Origin: Siphonodentalium dalli
Lineage: Eukaryota; Mollusca; Scaphopoda; Gadilida; Siphonodentaliidae
Direction of reading: 5' to 3'
DNA length: 64,000 bases
Assembly: GCA_032622095.1 (NCBI GenBank)
Contig: CP136066.1
Span: forward strand, 5,231,784 to 5,295,783
Part shown: piece after piece, positions 26,761-40,556 of the stretch
Position numbering within the stretch: the stretch's first letter is position 1
How the letters are laid out: every line of letters begins with the position of its first letter
The notes under the pieces: generated by a model
Databases searched by the model: none
Told to the model about the DNA's origin: nothing
The model's input: only the letters and a program-made list of their open reading frames with translations
Program-made: the position numbers and the translations under genes

Positions 26761-29220
26761 TTTTAGATGCCAGAACAGCAACAACACGAAAACTTGTGGC
26801 ATAAAAAAAGGAAATGTCCGATACAAATGACAAATAGACAATTGGCTGTTGTGACCATTCAATTTTGTGGACAACAATTTCGAATAAATTCAATCACGAC
26901 AATAGTTGGTTACAATCTTTCTAAGTGAGAGAAAGATCTACTCTGTCAACAAATGTGCAGTTCCATTGGAATTATGTGATAACACAGACGGTCCAAATGT
27001 ACTGCTGAAATGACGGTTGTTATGGAAGCGGCGAAATTTTAACTGGAAAAGCTCTCGTATACCGAATATTTGTAATTCAAATTATGTCCCACCAGTGATG
27101 CGGTAGCGGGTATCCGACTATACTGTTGTCCATCTTATGAATAATGTCCTGTTCTAACCCCCTAAACTTATCGGAAATGTCCAAGTCCGATAAATTACAT
27201 ATTGCAGTATCGCACCGGTGACCCCCTTCCCACACCAATCGATTGGGAATTTCCAACCTGTACTAAATGCTTTCCAAATTTTTGACAATCACAACATGAT
27301 AATGGTATGAAACTTTCCATATGATCACCATCTCAGACCAAAACATTTCACCGACATTAGAAAAACAGTCGAATTTTGGTATAAAAACAAGATATTTATT
27401 GGTTCGAAAATCACAGCTATAAAACAAATTCAACTCATTTATGTCAGTTTCTTCCAACTAATTTGTCAGCATTCATAAAATTGATGACTCATAACAGTTT
27501 AGCCAAAGTTGGGGCTGCAACACCAGATCGAAGTTTGTATAGGTGCTTCGGCGCAACCCGAGTTCCAACTTCAAAACAATCCGTTCAGCATGATGTAAAC
27601 GTGAGGTTCAGCAACTAGCATGGTTACCATACAATCTCAATAGTCCCGGACATGGATGTGGCGACATGAGAGACTTGACTCGAGGGTTTTTTGTTGGGGT
27701 GTGGTGGGGTGTTTAAATTATAATTCCCATCTGCACCCAGCTAAAGATAAAAACTTGTTTGCTCCAATTTAAAACATCTAATTGTGTCGTCCAGTGTGGC
27801 GTATTAGTGAAACAACAATAAATTAAAATGTAATATCGCGCAACCCATGGACATTAACATTGCTACACTATGTAAGTGGCACAACGCTGCTTAAATCCAA
27901 TTTGTTTACCCGACTTACGACTGGATTTGATATGGCGGGTCACACATACCAAACATGTTTAATCGCATACGCAGGTGTCTGTCTCGGGATAGATTGAGTA
28001 TTAACAGATTGAAGCATAACTCAGAGTTTTTGAATCACTGTAACGTTTCCATAGTCTATGGTACGATCGATTTATCGTAGATTTTTTAATTGGCTTCGAC
28101 AGTAAGGTTGTTGTCGCTAGATATGTTTAACAAGGCGTACATCGCGTTTTCTTGCATCCTTCATTTCTATCAGATATGCGTTTACTTGGTTTGTGAGTTA
28201 TCGCGCTAATGTATTTATAATAACACAAACTTGAAAGGAAGTTGCGTTTCTTTCACTTTGGGGACGTTGTTACCAGAGAAAACCCCTAGGTCATATTCCT
28301 CATTTCCAATTCAGCGAGAATACTAATAACATTTTTCAAATTAACCATAGTAAGTTCCTGAACTTGTGACGTAATTATGTGGGTAATATATCAAATATGC
28401 TTATACCGACTCTATATTATGTTACAATTTGCACTGAAGTGATATATATCGGATATATAGTGTTGTTGAGTGGATAACTGTAATTATATTATGAGTAACA
28501 GTGTTGCGAGCAACAATAAACATGTTTCTCGATAAAAAATGAGATGGAATCAACTCACAACACAAGCTGTTCTTTTGTATTTTACACGTTTCCTAATCAA
28601 TTCGCCATTTACAAACAGTGCAACACATATAATCGATGCAAAAAACGACAAATCCAAAAGCTGATAACTAACCACTTATTCAGTCTTACTTCACTTACCC
28701 ACCGTAGATAGTTATAGTTGCCATGTGAGTCCACACTTAAGTTGAATTTCACTCCGAAATAATTATTATCGTGGTACATAGAATAACAGTGAGGTTAACT
28801 CTATAACGATTAAAGATAAAATTGAAATATTACTGATACGCATTGGTATAAATACAGTGAATCATTCGGTCGGTCGTGCACGGGCTAGTATGAGAGTAAA
28901 ATTGTCTATATCGCATTATGGTGGGGGGGGGGGGGGGTAACGATATTTATATTTATGTAACTGACATTTTTTCTATAATCCATATGTCAGCGTATACTAT
29001 AATAATTATAGTCCAAACCGAATAAACGTAAAGTCATATCCCGATCCAGTAAATAAGGATTCGAAGTAATCGTACAATAACGAACTCATCGTATCTGGCA
29101 TTAGTAATTGTTCCAGTAAAATGTAGACACATACGCGATTGTTCTATAGCACGAACGAAGGCCCTTATGTTGTATTGAGACAATTAACCCTTCCATGACT
29201 GGAGCTTCCTGATTTGTTGC
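26761..29220. other. intron-like stretch without recognised genes
   Basis: No coding sequence supported. Contains a poly-G run (about 28922-28937) and at about 27905-27945 an isolated end of the hairpin element family (CGACTTACGACTGGATTTGA, then TATGGCGGGTCACA). Confidence 0.4.
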
Positions 29221-29234
29221 GAATTATTACCCTG

Positions 29235-29372
29235 AGCCTATGCATTCTCTTATAGATGGGAGTCTCCTACTCCCTCACGCATTGGCATATTACTCATGAC
29301 CGAGTATGCCAATGTACTCTCGTATATATATACGAGGCTCACTATTGGGAGACTCGCATTTATAAGTGGCAC
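29235..29372. repeat. degenerate hairpin-element relic
   Basis: Decayed copy of the hairpin core shared by the TTAA MITEs (TATGCATTCTCTTATAGATG on one side, TATGCCAATGTACTCTCG on the other). A shorter relic lies at 42023-42082. Confidence 0.55.
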
Positions 29373-29499
29373 ATAAGTTTTAATGCTGCATTAAACCCGC
29401 ACATTATTTGCTTACAATATAACTTGTTTAGATTGATCATGTGCTTAGAATAACCTCATTTTGAGTCGATAACGTGTTCAAAATGAGAGCGGTTTAGTC

Positions 29500-29638
29500 A
29501 CATTATCGACTCATAATTAGACAATTTCTAAGTATATTTTGTGCGCACAATGACACAACAAATCCAACTCACGACTGTGCAGGTGTATGCTCTTTAACAG
29601 TGTTTTCATTGTGACCCGCGCCATAAAAGAAATTACGG
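29500..29638. repeat. dispersed repeat family, copy
   Basis: Related to 4036-4143 and 47011-47143: starts CACATTATCGACTCAT and ends GACCCGCGCCATAAAA. Confidence 0.6.
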
Positions 29639-30216
29639 ACATGACTCCATTATCTGCTTATTTGATATTAAAATAATCGCATTATGCACCAATTGGACTT
29701 TATATGTCGATTATGTGCGTATTTGTGCGAGGATGTGTTGGCCTATGCATGTTTTCTTGTCTGATTCTAAACTAAATCATTTAATCATAACTGAATAATG
29801 CTAGTACTGTTTTGTCCGACGTATTGAGGGCAGAGTAAATACAGAATTGAGAATCCGACCCGTTGGACGGTATGTCTCCATTCTGTTCGTAATTCTGAAT
29901 CAAACGGTAAATTAAGGTTTCTCGTTTGACATTTAATCAGTTGTGATTCTGTTTGGTTTTCATACGCAAGGTTTCTTTGTTGAGATAATTCAGTCTGATG
30001 ATTATGTCAAGTCACGGACATTTGATTGCTTGGTATTCCCATCCCATGTTTGAAGATTTGAGTTTCGTGGTCTGTCTTTGACCAGTTTGTGGAAGCTGGA
30101 GACGATGTTAGGTTTTGTGTTTGTTTTCTGCTATCTCAATTTGGATAGTCCGATGTTATTAGGGCTTTGGTTTGTTGTTTAACTTTTATCCCTGAATATA
30201 TCCATGTTTCTTTTAA

Positions 30217-30607
30217 CCCTTTACCCAACAAACCGGCCAAAACCGGCCAAATAAAGCTTCAACAGCCTAAAATATCTTCGGTCTGTCTCAATAGAACCAT
30301 ACAAATATGGATATCATTGGAACCGGCTCCTTGACCGCATTGTGATAGTTACAGTTAGCCCTGTGCCAATGCATTCTCTTATATATGCGAGTCGACCATA
30401 GGTCGCCTCGCATATATAAGAGAATGCATTGGCCTAACAAAAATCTTTTTTTAACACTTTTTACCATTTTTTCTTACATTCTTTAACAATTTTATAATTG
30501 TTAATGTGTTAAGCCAATGCATTCTCTTATATATGCGAGGCGACCTATGGTCGACTCGCATATATAAGAGAATGCATTGGCACAGGGCCCTTCTGTTGGG
30601 TAAAGGG
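30217..30607. mobile_element. TTAA-flanked foldback MITE, copy 3
   Basis: Same family as 1097-1488; TTAA at 30213-30216 and 30608-30611. Near-identical sequence implies recent spread. Confidence 0.85.
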
Positions 30608-30611
30608 TTAA

Positions 30612-31830
30612 AGATGACATATACATGTAGGGCAAGTAGTGAGTGTTTCTCTCCAGCATCCTCGTGCAGATAGATTCGTGTTGGACCAAATATTTACATG
30701 TGTTCATATCGGACTTATTTGTTTCTAAAATAAGCCCATTCTATAGTTTTAGCCGGCATACCGTGAAATGGCGTTGGCCACAGTGAAAACACATTATAAA
30801 GAGCGAATATCTGGAAAGTCGATTTAGGTTATTACAGAGCGTAAACAAAATAAATAATACCGACATGGGCTCATTTGTGTATTTTTGAAATAAGTTAAAT
30901 ATAGGATCTTCTCTCATATAGGATTACGATACGAGTCTTAGAATTATCCACTATGTCGAGCCTTGACGAGACAAAACGAACACGCATTTCGTATTATATT
31001 TATTATAATGACTCGATTTGAGTTGATTTTCAAGCAAAATTCTGCGTTGAATTTGTGCATAAATTGGTTAAACTAAACGACTTCATGTTCAATGGAGCCA
31101 CTGTCTGAGAGGCTTTATAATATATGCGTCCGCAGATAAAACGTAGTTATGTTGTTCGAGCATAGGTACAGATTCCCAAAACATATTATTTGAATAGCAT
31201 ATAACACTTAAAGATACGGCCGGCGTTGACGGTTGGTATGCTGTTAAAATATTCACATCCGCCAAAAACCGCCAAAAACCGAAATAATAGTAAAATATAG
31301 ACATACCTTGTTCTTATACCAATCAGAAATGTGGCATAAACAGTATGTTATTGTCAAATGTTTTTCCTTTGTTATGTAAACAAAATCAAAAAACGTTACA
31401 GAACCTGGTTTTTGTTTAGATCCGGATATGGTAAACATAGAAGAGCGTTATATGTTACTGTGTTCATGATATGGAAATAATAACGAGATAAAATAGGCAG
31501 AATCCAGGATGATTTGGTCTAGGTTCTCTGTTATGACGTCCGGTGGATTCAAGCAGTCGCTTCCAATATACTATTTACGCGCTGATTATGTTTGGCATAT
31601 GAACACAACTATATATATTTTAATATTCCTTCTGCTGATAGCGATTTGAACAAATATGAATATTTCTGCAACGAACGCCGCCCGTGCCTTTAATTGGTAC
31701 GATATGTTTATGAAATATCGTGAGACTAAATCATTTGAACTTAAACTTGAACTTGAGTTATTGTCGGACGTACGAGAACCTCGAATGACTGACAGCGACA
31801 TCTGGCGTCTACTTTTGTGGAAAGCCCTCG
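30612..31830. other. noncoding stretch
   Basis: No gene seen. A fragment near 30745-30830 belongs to the dispersed family at 47340-47440 (GAAAACACATTATAAAGAGCG). Confidence 0.4.
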
Positions 31831-32815
31831 TGATTTACTGTCTGACGCACGAGAACCTCCCAATTCCTGACAACGCTATCTGGATGCTCCTTTTTTGGGA
31901 AATCCCATGTGATTTAATGTCGTATGCGCGTGCGCCTCGGGTTCCTGACATGTGATTTAATGTCGTATGCGCGTGCGCCTCGGGTTCCTGACATGTGATA
32001 TAATGTCGCATGCGCGTGCGCCTCGGGTTCCTGACATGTGATTTGATGTCGTATGCGCGTGCGCCTCGGGTTCCTGACATGTGATATAATGTCGTATGCG
32101 CGTGCGCCTCGGGTTCCTGACATGTGATTTAATGTCGTATGCGCGTGCGCCTCGGGTTCCTGACATGTGATTTAATGTCGTATGCGCGTGCGCCTCGGGT
32201 TCCTGACATGTGATATAATGTCGTATGCGCGTGCGCCTCGGGTTCCTGACATGTGATTTAATGTCGGATGCGCGTGCGCATCGGGTTCCTGACATGTGAT
32301 TTAATGTCGTATGCGCGTGCGCCTCGGGTTCCTGACATGTGATATAATGTCGGATGCGCGTTCGCCTCGGGTTCCTGACATGTGATATAATGTCGGATGC
32401 GCGTGCGCATCGGGTTCCTGACATGTGATATAATGTCGTATGCGCGTGCGCCTCGGGTTCCTGACATGTGATATAATGTCGGATGCGCGTGCGCCTCGGG
32501 TTCCTGACATGTGATATACTGTCGTATGCGCGTGCGCATCGGGTTCCTCACATGTGATTTAATGTCGTATGCGCGTGCGCCTCGGGTTCCTCACATGTGA
32601 TATAATGTCGTATGCGCGTGCGCCTCGGGTTCCTCACATGTGATTTAATGTTGTATGCGCGTTCGCCTCGGGTTCCTGACATGTGATATAATGTTGTATG
32701 CGCGTGCGCCTCGGGTTCCTGACATGTGATTTAATGTTGTATGCGCGTGCGCCTCGGGTTCCTGACATGTGATATAATGTCGGATGCGCGTGCGCCTGGG
32801 GTTCCTGACACGGCC
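31831..32815. repeat. GC-rich minisatellite, 43-bp unit, about 22 copies
   Basis: Direct copies of a 43-bp unit: TGTGATTTAATGTCG, TATGCGCGTGCGC, CTCGGGTTCCTGACA. Units are highly uniform with a few recurring variants (ATTTAA/ATATAA, TAT/GAT). Each contains a 12-13-bp alternating purine-pyrimidine run. The long open frames on the minus strand arise from the repeat and are not genes. Confidence 0.92.
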
Positions 32816-33913
32816 ATCAGTTTCTACTTGATTCGGGAAATCCCACGTGATTTACTGTCGGATGCGACTCAGACGTCTTCGGAAATTAAATGTCGCCTCC
32901 GCTGACCGTTATCTCGTGCTGTGTCGAATTCTCGCGTTAAAAGGCAGGTGTACTGTTGGGTGATGCTCACGTTAAATAGGAAATGGAGCTCTTTTCGCAA
33001 CTCCGATTGCGTGCAGGAACATACATATAGAATATAGTGCCGTCGCTTAAACTGTTATGTCCGTGAGGGGGATTTGAGCATCCATGCGATTCCATTGGAC
33101 GAGCCTTATCCGTGTCCATTAGATGCAAAATCCCCCGAAAATGAAAATAACTTATTTTATAATTATTATTTGTTATTCCGTCCGGGAACACCTCGGCTGA
33201 GTGTTTCGCGCAACTTTAAATATAGTGCTGACGGAAGCACTAAAGGGCGAAAGGGTTAACCTTCTGATTGGAACTTTTCACCAATGTAATTTATTCATTT
33301 GTGCAGACGTCAATCCACGTAAATAGTAATTGTTCTGATAATAAGTTCAATGGTCGTTTGTTCGTTTGAACTTAATATCTGAAAAGGGAACTATACTCAC
33401 AATGAGTATATATTTAGTATCGAAAAGCATCAGCGTTAGTTACTTCTTTTATTTAGTCATCACATAAAAATAGCTTTTTGCGTAGAAAGGTCATTTTCCT
33501 CGGTTTTACATTTGTTATTACGATGGCGCCATTACATTTATGATGTCAAGCAAACTAGTTAGTATTTATGACGCCGTGAAAACCCGAGTGCAGATTAGCC
33601 CGTAATAGTTAGTTGTTTTTGTTATAGTTATTCTAAGCTGGCATGTTCTAATGGTTTATAGATATCTTAGAGTGTAAACACATATCCGTTTAATGTTTTT
33701 GGTATCAATTGCGGTGAATTGTGGATGATAAAAACGTCCCAAAATCACAATGACGTCATTTCGGCGGTTTATGAAGGCATTATAGTCAGTGAGCGGTGGA
33801 TACAAGTTGGTTTATTGTGGTTTGTCATCGAGACAGTTGTTAGGCCATATCACGATGCTATCTGTTTTATATGTTGATCGCAGACATGGTTAATTTACCT
33901 AACGTCGGTTAGC
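32816..33913. other. noncoding stretch
   Basis: No gene or repeat recognised. Confidence 0.4.
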
Positions 33914-33917
33914 TTAA

Positions 33918-34238
33918 AGGGGTACTGTACACTAAATCCCGCCATTTAAGGTACCATCTCATTTTATACTCAACACAATACATGCAACAAATGAATGAAT
34001 TTGAGTCACGAATGAGTGCAAAATATCTCAATTTACTTATGAACGATGTAAAACAAGATGGTAATATTAATGAAAATTAATTTATGGCTGGAGTCATAAA
34101 TTCATTTTCATTATAACTACCATGTTATTTTATTTTGCACTTAGCCATGGCTTAAATTCAATCATTTGTTGCATATATTATTTTGAATATAGAAGGAGAT
34201 GGTCTCACAAATGGCCAGATTTAGTGTACAGCACCCCT
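33918..34238. mobile_element. TTAA-flanked MITE, second family
   Basis: Terminal inverted repeats AGGGGTACTGTACACTAAAT / complement of AGGGGTGCTGTACACTAAAT, with TTAA at 33914-33917 and 34239-34242. The interior is a large imperfect palindrome (ATGAATGAATTTGAG side matched by complementary AATCATTTGTTGC side). No coding capacity. A truncated relative lies at about 59420-59590. Confidence 0.8.
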
Positions 34239-34242
34239 TTAA

Positions 34243-36567
34243 TCCGTATTTATTCCACAAAAAATACAATATGTAACAGATATATACAAAATATGTTATC
34301 ATGAAGCGGATTCGCCATCAATCGATGTGCTTATATTAATCGTTTCCGAGAACGCAATACCTCATCTCGCGATATAGCAAGACGTGAAATCGACATACCA
34401 AATGGTACAAATGGCAACCCACCCCACCGGGATAATGTAACGCGAGCAATCGACATATCAAATGGTACAAATGGCAACTCACTCCACTGGGAGACGCTCA
34501 ATTACAAATGCGACGTGTCAGGTATAATTTCAGACAGTTAATACATATTTGTATATAATTCATATCAGTAGTGAGATTATTAGTGATGTCCCTGTATATA
34601 ATCGATTTTCACGAATACGTGATCAGACAATATTGCATTAAGCAATGGCTATGTTGTATTTATCATAACATGTGGATGTTAACACGTGGGAGGGGACAGA
34701 GTGTTTTGATGTTGTCCTGGGACAGCTGACATGCATTTGATTTTCTGGTTTCTCACAATACATGGTGAGCCAATCACTTCCGGTTATACATACTAATAGA
34801 TATGTGAATATAAGTGAATTTAATAACTGGATTTGTGAATATTGTATTATTTGGAGATGTATCAAGCAGAATGAAGAATGTGTTAGATATAACAGTGTTG
34901 GAGTTCAGAGAGAGCCAGACATGTGTACTGGAATTGTACACTTAGCGGGTTAAAATAATCTTCATGACGACCGACTGAATTGAACAATGGAACAATAATC
35001 GGGTAATATCGACTTACACTGTGCTACACTTTGAACATCTGAGCGGCCTGACATCCCCATAAATTAAAAAAGAGTGGCCAAACAACATCTCAATACAGTT
35101 CAAATGGGGTTATTTCGTTACAACAGCTTAACCGTAACTAGGAACATATGGACTGTTGGTCTAAAACATCAAATGTTCCATTGAATACTGGCTGGAAAAT
35201 CAGACCATGAGAACAACTGAAATGTATTTCTGGTGTGAAAATTAAACTTACAATCAATGTTATATCAGATATAACATTTCCAATTGTTTAACATTTTGTT
35301 CTAAGTAGGGATCAAAACGCCAACTCCTACACACTTCTACACTCCATTGACATTGGCCCTAATATTTCCCTAACCTACCATCCCCATCAGCTTATAAATG
35401 ATTAGGAGGCTATATACTGATATACAGTACCAAACGTGAATTCAACAGCATAGATATGGTGGGTGTGATTTACGTTTATTGTGCCTGCCCCTATTTACCC
35501 CTATTTGAAACAATGTAAATCCCATTCATCTAGTATTGTCAAACGATATATTTTAAGTTGAAGTAAATTAATTTTCCTCAAAAGTAGTTACACAATTTAA
35601 GGAAGGTTTATCAGCGTGACGCCACTGATAATTTGTCCTTAAAATTATCAGCATAATAAATATAGCTTATTAGCATATACGAAAATAGTTAACAGCCAAT
35701 ATACACATTCCATAATAATGTAATGCACGTCACATCTGACAGTTCGTCAAAATATGATGAGATGAATCCATATATCAGTATATCAGTATATGTGAATGTG
35801 AACCCAAAGCTAAATCAATCTGTTGTAGGAAGGAAATATTTCGGGTGGGTGGGGTAGTCTGTTAGTTACCATATATCTGCCCCTATTACAATTATGCAAG
35901 GACCACTCACTGTGAGATTCAAATGTGTACTGATTTCATAGAATATGTTTAAGAGTTTAAGTCAGTTCATTTGTAGTAAATATGTATCTCCGTCAGTTTT
36001 GATTAGTCAGATATTCAAATATATCCATATCACAAATGATATGGTTACAGATACAACCTCACTTCTAACGAAACATTACAATCTGCTGACATACTAGTCT
36101 GCTTATAACAACACCAGGGATTCACATTTATATTGAAATTTAATAACCAACAATTCCCGCAATTGTTATGTGTTTTTGAGTAGAGTCGTTTTAATAATTA
36201 CTAGGGATAAAAAGATTTATGGCCCTGCTTTATCACATGTTGGATCTGGTCATCCATTTGATAAAACCTGAAGTCATACAGTGACCCATCAGAACAAATA
36301 TAAGCTTAACAGACCCGATCATGCTTGAAAAGCAGTCGTTTTAAGAAGTACTATGGAAGGAAATATCTATGGCGCTGACTACGTTTGATCTGACCTGGTG
36401 ACCTCACTTGAACAAGGCTGGATGTGAGTCATTAAGGGAACATCCACATCAAATTTGAAACCATTCGGTATGATGGTGATGCATGCAGAAAAAGAAGGAT
36501 GGGCTGACGACAGACGAATGTACTGGCGGCAAGACTTGCGACGAAGTTCGTCTCAGGTGAGCTAAAA
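34243..36567. other. intron-like stretch
   Basis: No gene supported. A 45-60-bp unit is repeated twice at about 34385-34500 (CGACATA(C/T)CAAATGGTACAA). Confidence 0.4.
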
Positions 36568-37027
36568 TGTGACCCGCCATATCAAATCCAGTCGTAAGTC
36601 GGGATTGTTTTACCCTGTGCCAATGCATTCTCTTATATATGCGAGTCGACCATAGGTCGCCTCGCATATATAAGAGAATGCATTGGCCTAACATTTTTTT
36701 ACAATTTTAATAATTTGTTCTTGTATTCTTTAACAATTGTATAATTTCACCCATACAGAGCCCCAGGCAAACATGAGCAGACGACACTCTTCTATATGCT
36801 TCTATTTATGTGTGGGGCTCCCTGCAGGGTAATGGATGTTTTTTTTATTTTATGTCCTAAAAATTGTAAGAAATATTTATTTAAAAAAAATGATAACAAA
36901 TTGTTAAGCCAGTGCATTCTCTTATATAAGCGAGGCGACCTATGGTCGACTCGCATATATAAGAGAATGCATTGGCACAGGGTAAAACAATCCCGACTTA
37001 CGACTGGATTTGATATGGCGGGTCACA
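36568..37027. mobile_element. hairpin MITE of the TGTGACCCGCC family, full copy
   Basis: 460 bp with long terminal inverted repeats beginning TGTGACCCGCCATATCAAAT and continuing through GGGATTGTTTTACCCTGTG into the AATGCATTCTCTTATATATG hairpin core. The centre carries a second inverted pair (GAGCCCCAG / GTGGGGCTC). The hairpin core is shared with the TTAA family although the termini differ. Target duplication not clear. Confidence 0.75.
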
Positions 37028-40000
37028 AATGATTATCGGGATGCCTATCAGTTGGATTTTGTAAATTAGAACTCGTTCAATACTTTGTCAAAATCTTTAA
37101 TATATCGAAAAACAGGCGGTGTCGCATGCAACGTCTAGTGAGTTGGCCAAGTGGTGACACGTCACACAACAGCTATGCTGTAGGATCTGTTCCCCGAATC
37201 CGCCCATCCGGCCTGAGTTTTGGTTGCTAGAATAATATTCGATTAGAGATAAGACAAAATGTGATTAGTCGTGCAGTTTCCGAAGATTTAATAGAGAACG
37301 TCCAATAAGGGTATTGTTCGGTATTTATCTGGCTTGCTGCCTCTCATTTTTTATGAACTGGTACAACGTTCGCCATTCCCATGTTACTGGAAATACGCTT
37401 CTTCGAGAAATTGATTGTATATGAATTAGAGATGGGGATACTGAGACCAGGACAATTTTCAGAATGCCTTGATATATTTGATCCTGCCACGACGCGTTGT
37501 CAACTTGCAGTTCTGTTAGAGACAGCTTGTTCGCAAATCAGAATGCAATCGAGTTTGGGTTTATTCGCGCCATCGATTATATTTATGGAGGCGATACTGC
37601 AGAAATAATAATTTAGTATGCTCGCGTTTTACATAGTCAGAGGATGAAATGCTTCCGTTCCAATTAAGAGGTAGATTACAGTCTGTGATTTCGCTGGACA
37701 GTTATTTAATTTTGTCCACCATTTAAAGTCATTCGACTCTGAATGGTGCAAGCTGGTTTCCAGTTTGTGTTGAAATATCTCGTTTGAGTCTCGTACTTCA
37801 TTGTTGCGAATTATACGGTGTTGTCCAAATGCCGGGGGTGTTTCTGCTTCACGATGTCCATTCAACCTTCATCGAACGAGTTCATTGTATGTCATTGTTG
37901 CGAGTATAAGACAACTAGTTACAGACTTCATAATCGGCGATGTTCTTTCATGTTATTGAAGACCCAGTACAAATGTGAAATGAAAAATACCACTATTTGA
38001 TAATCATTTGCACCCGGTCGTAAAGTTGTCGCACCTTCAATGTGGCTCAATCGGTCGAGCCAATGAATCGCACATGTATATTGCTCTATTTAGTTGCCCA
38101 CAGACGTAAACATTTGTTCTTTGTTGGTATAATCAAACAATCAATGTCAGTTTGCTGTTCATCAGTGTTCACGCTGTAGCCATTTTAGCCATTGGCGAAT
38201 ATAAATTGTGATTAGCGAAACAAATGGCTACAATAATGTCAAGACATGGAGGCGATTATAAACACGCCAGCTTAGTACTCGGTCTAATTACATCACGCGC
38301 ATCTAACATCCGCACAACAAAAATGTCGGCACCTCGTGTGTGTTATACGACCCGATGTGCTTGGAGCAATTAATAACAGGTGTGCATTTGGTGTTGATTT
38401 CATGAAATGAATCGTAAGAGAAAGCTAGATTTAAGTGACCATGTTACATTGGTATTGTTTTATTTTGAAAATAAAATGTAATAAACATTATATTTATCTC
38501 AAAATATGTTCCAAAAGAAGTGGCTAAAGCAAATGTAAAGTGGCTTTAAAAAATGGCATTTTGGCAAAAAGAATGGCTAAAGGAATTTCTGGGCCACCGT
38601 GAACACTGCTGTTCACATCGGGCTTGATGTTGTTCAAGCTAGCGTCTGTCTCTGTTTTAAGAGGGATACCCCCACCTAGGAATCTTTAAAAGCTTGGACA
38701 TAAGCTACTGCATGTCATGGTGTTCCTTCGTTTAGGAAGCATCTGTTTTTGGACTGCGATCGGTCAGTTACCGCTGACTGTCACCAATCTGATACAAGAC
38801 AATTACAGCGGTTCACACAGTGTAACCAATAACTCAGTTAATGTTCCATTGAGTTCATTCTGGTCACATATAGACCAGTCTCCTTCCATTAAGATGGCCA
38901 TTCGGATCGCATATATAGCAGTCCTCTCCCATTACGATGACCAACTAATTTCCGCGGTTTGATTGAAGGGGCTATACACAACAGTTCCAATTCGATTTGT
39001 TACTGTAGGTCTTCTTGTACAAATTGACATTTCGGACATATACTCGCGGTCATTAGGTAACGTGAGGGATAATGACAATATTCGTTGAAGCGCAGTGACC
39101 ATTATTATTGAAGACTTACGAGTTGAGTGGTTCCGAGGCTATCACTAACGGTTAACTGTATGCGATAGCGGTGTAAACGACAAATTTTTGTGTTAAATCC
39201 AACCACGCTATCGTATATTTGACTATCCATTTATCGTAGCTCGATATTCACGACAGTTGTCAATTCCTTTATTGCTTATATGGGTGTTTATGACTGTTCT
39301 GGAAGCACAGTTGCCATTATTCTTGAATGTTCGTCGGTTGAGTTGTTTGGTAACCGACTTCCATTAACTTTGCTTTATATTCAAAACCAGTACCAATGGT
39401 CGATTGTTAAGACTAATAAGATACACACGGATAGTTTATGATTGGCTCGCCTGTTATTGTGAAAATCAGAACATAACGGGCTTATTTAAATAAGCGAAAT
39501 AAGCCCATATGGGCATTATTTAACCGCATTCATTAGACACTCTAAGTGGACTTAAAATACGGTTTATGAAACAGTCCAATATGGGACTATTTCCATACGA
39601 AATATGGCATTATTTAATCGACCATTTTTCATCGACGCGACTTACCAGGTTGACGCTCTTTATAATGTGCTTTCACTGTGACCCGCGCCTCTTCAACGGA
39701 ACAGTATATCTTAATCAAATAACTACAATATGAACTTATGTGAATGTTTAGGTCCAATATGAACCTATTTGCAGTGCACGGGGATATGTTGCTGTATTTG
39801 CATAAATCAATTACCAATGAAACGCAATGACCATTGGTGTTGGAGGTGGAGAACCATGACTATGAAATACAATCCTTCTAATATGAGCGTTCCTTTATAA
39901 TACCATTTGGGGGGGGGGTGTATTCGACTGAAATTGTACCAGAGTAGTTCTCTCGTTCTTTATTGGGATTCAGAATAATTATTTCGATAACTCCGAATTT

Positions 40001-40290
40001 ACAACATGCATGGAATTTATGTATATGATATTTTTGGCGACCCAACTATTTACTGGGATTCAATAAGTTTTGTTCTTATTTTAAACATATTTATGAGTCT
40101 AGTTTTATGAAACCTGGTATGTGACATAAACAATACCTACAGACAAAGGGACAGCAGGACTAAATGCTGGCCTCACGTACGAACGTCTCCTCTCTTATCC
40201 ATCTCCAATCACTTTAATATGAAACTATTTACATTTGGGGTGAACGGAGGACCTGAATTATCCACATTTGACGTCGATATTAATCGGTTT
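37028..40290. other. intron-like stretch
   Basis: No gene supported. Small dispersed repeat pieces occur near 39470-39690 (TAAGCCCATATGGGCATTAT; ACTGTGACCCGCGCC). A poly-G run is at about 39909-39918. Confidence 0.4.
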
Positions 40291-40298
40291 GCCCACGC

Positions 40299-40556
40299 AT
40301 GTGATTTTCTAGTCACATGTTCTATTAACTTATGGGGGTGTATAGTACTCGACACCATCTGCTCGGCTCCGTTTCGCACTTCACTGGTGATTTCCAAGTC
40401 ACATGTTCTATTAATTTATGGGGGGTGTATAGTACTCGACACCATCTGCTCGGCTCCGTTTCGCACTTCGCTGGTGATTTCCAAGTCACATGTTCTATTA
40501 ACTTATGGGGGTTTATAGTACTCGACACCATCTGCTCGGCTCCGTTTCGCACAAAT
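40299..40556. repeat. tandem repeat, about 86-bp unit, 3 copies
   Basis: Three direct copies containing AGTACTCGACACCATCTGCT and TTTCCAAGTCACATGTTCTA. Confidence 0.85.

Noticed and set aside
31831-32815. CRISPR-like array
   Set aside because: Units follow each other without unique spacers and the DNA is clearly metazoan; it is a minisatellite.
36449-37032. Small frames with the string CILLYMRG/IYKRMHW
   Set aside because: The same peptide appears at every hairpin element (e.g. 1332-1640, 52291-53004); it is a translation of the hairpin arms.
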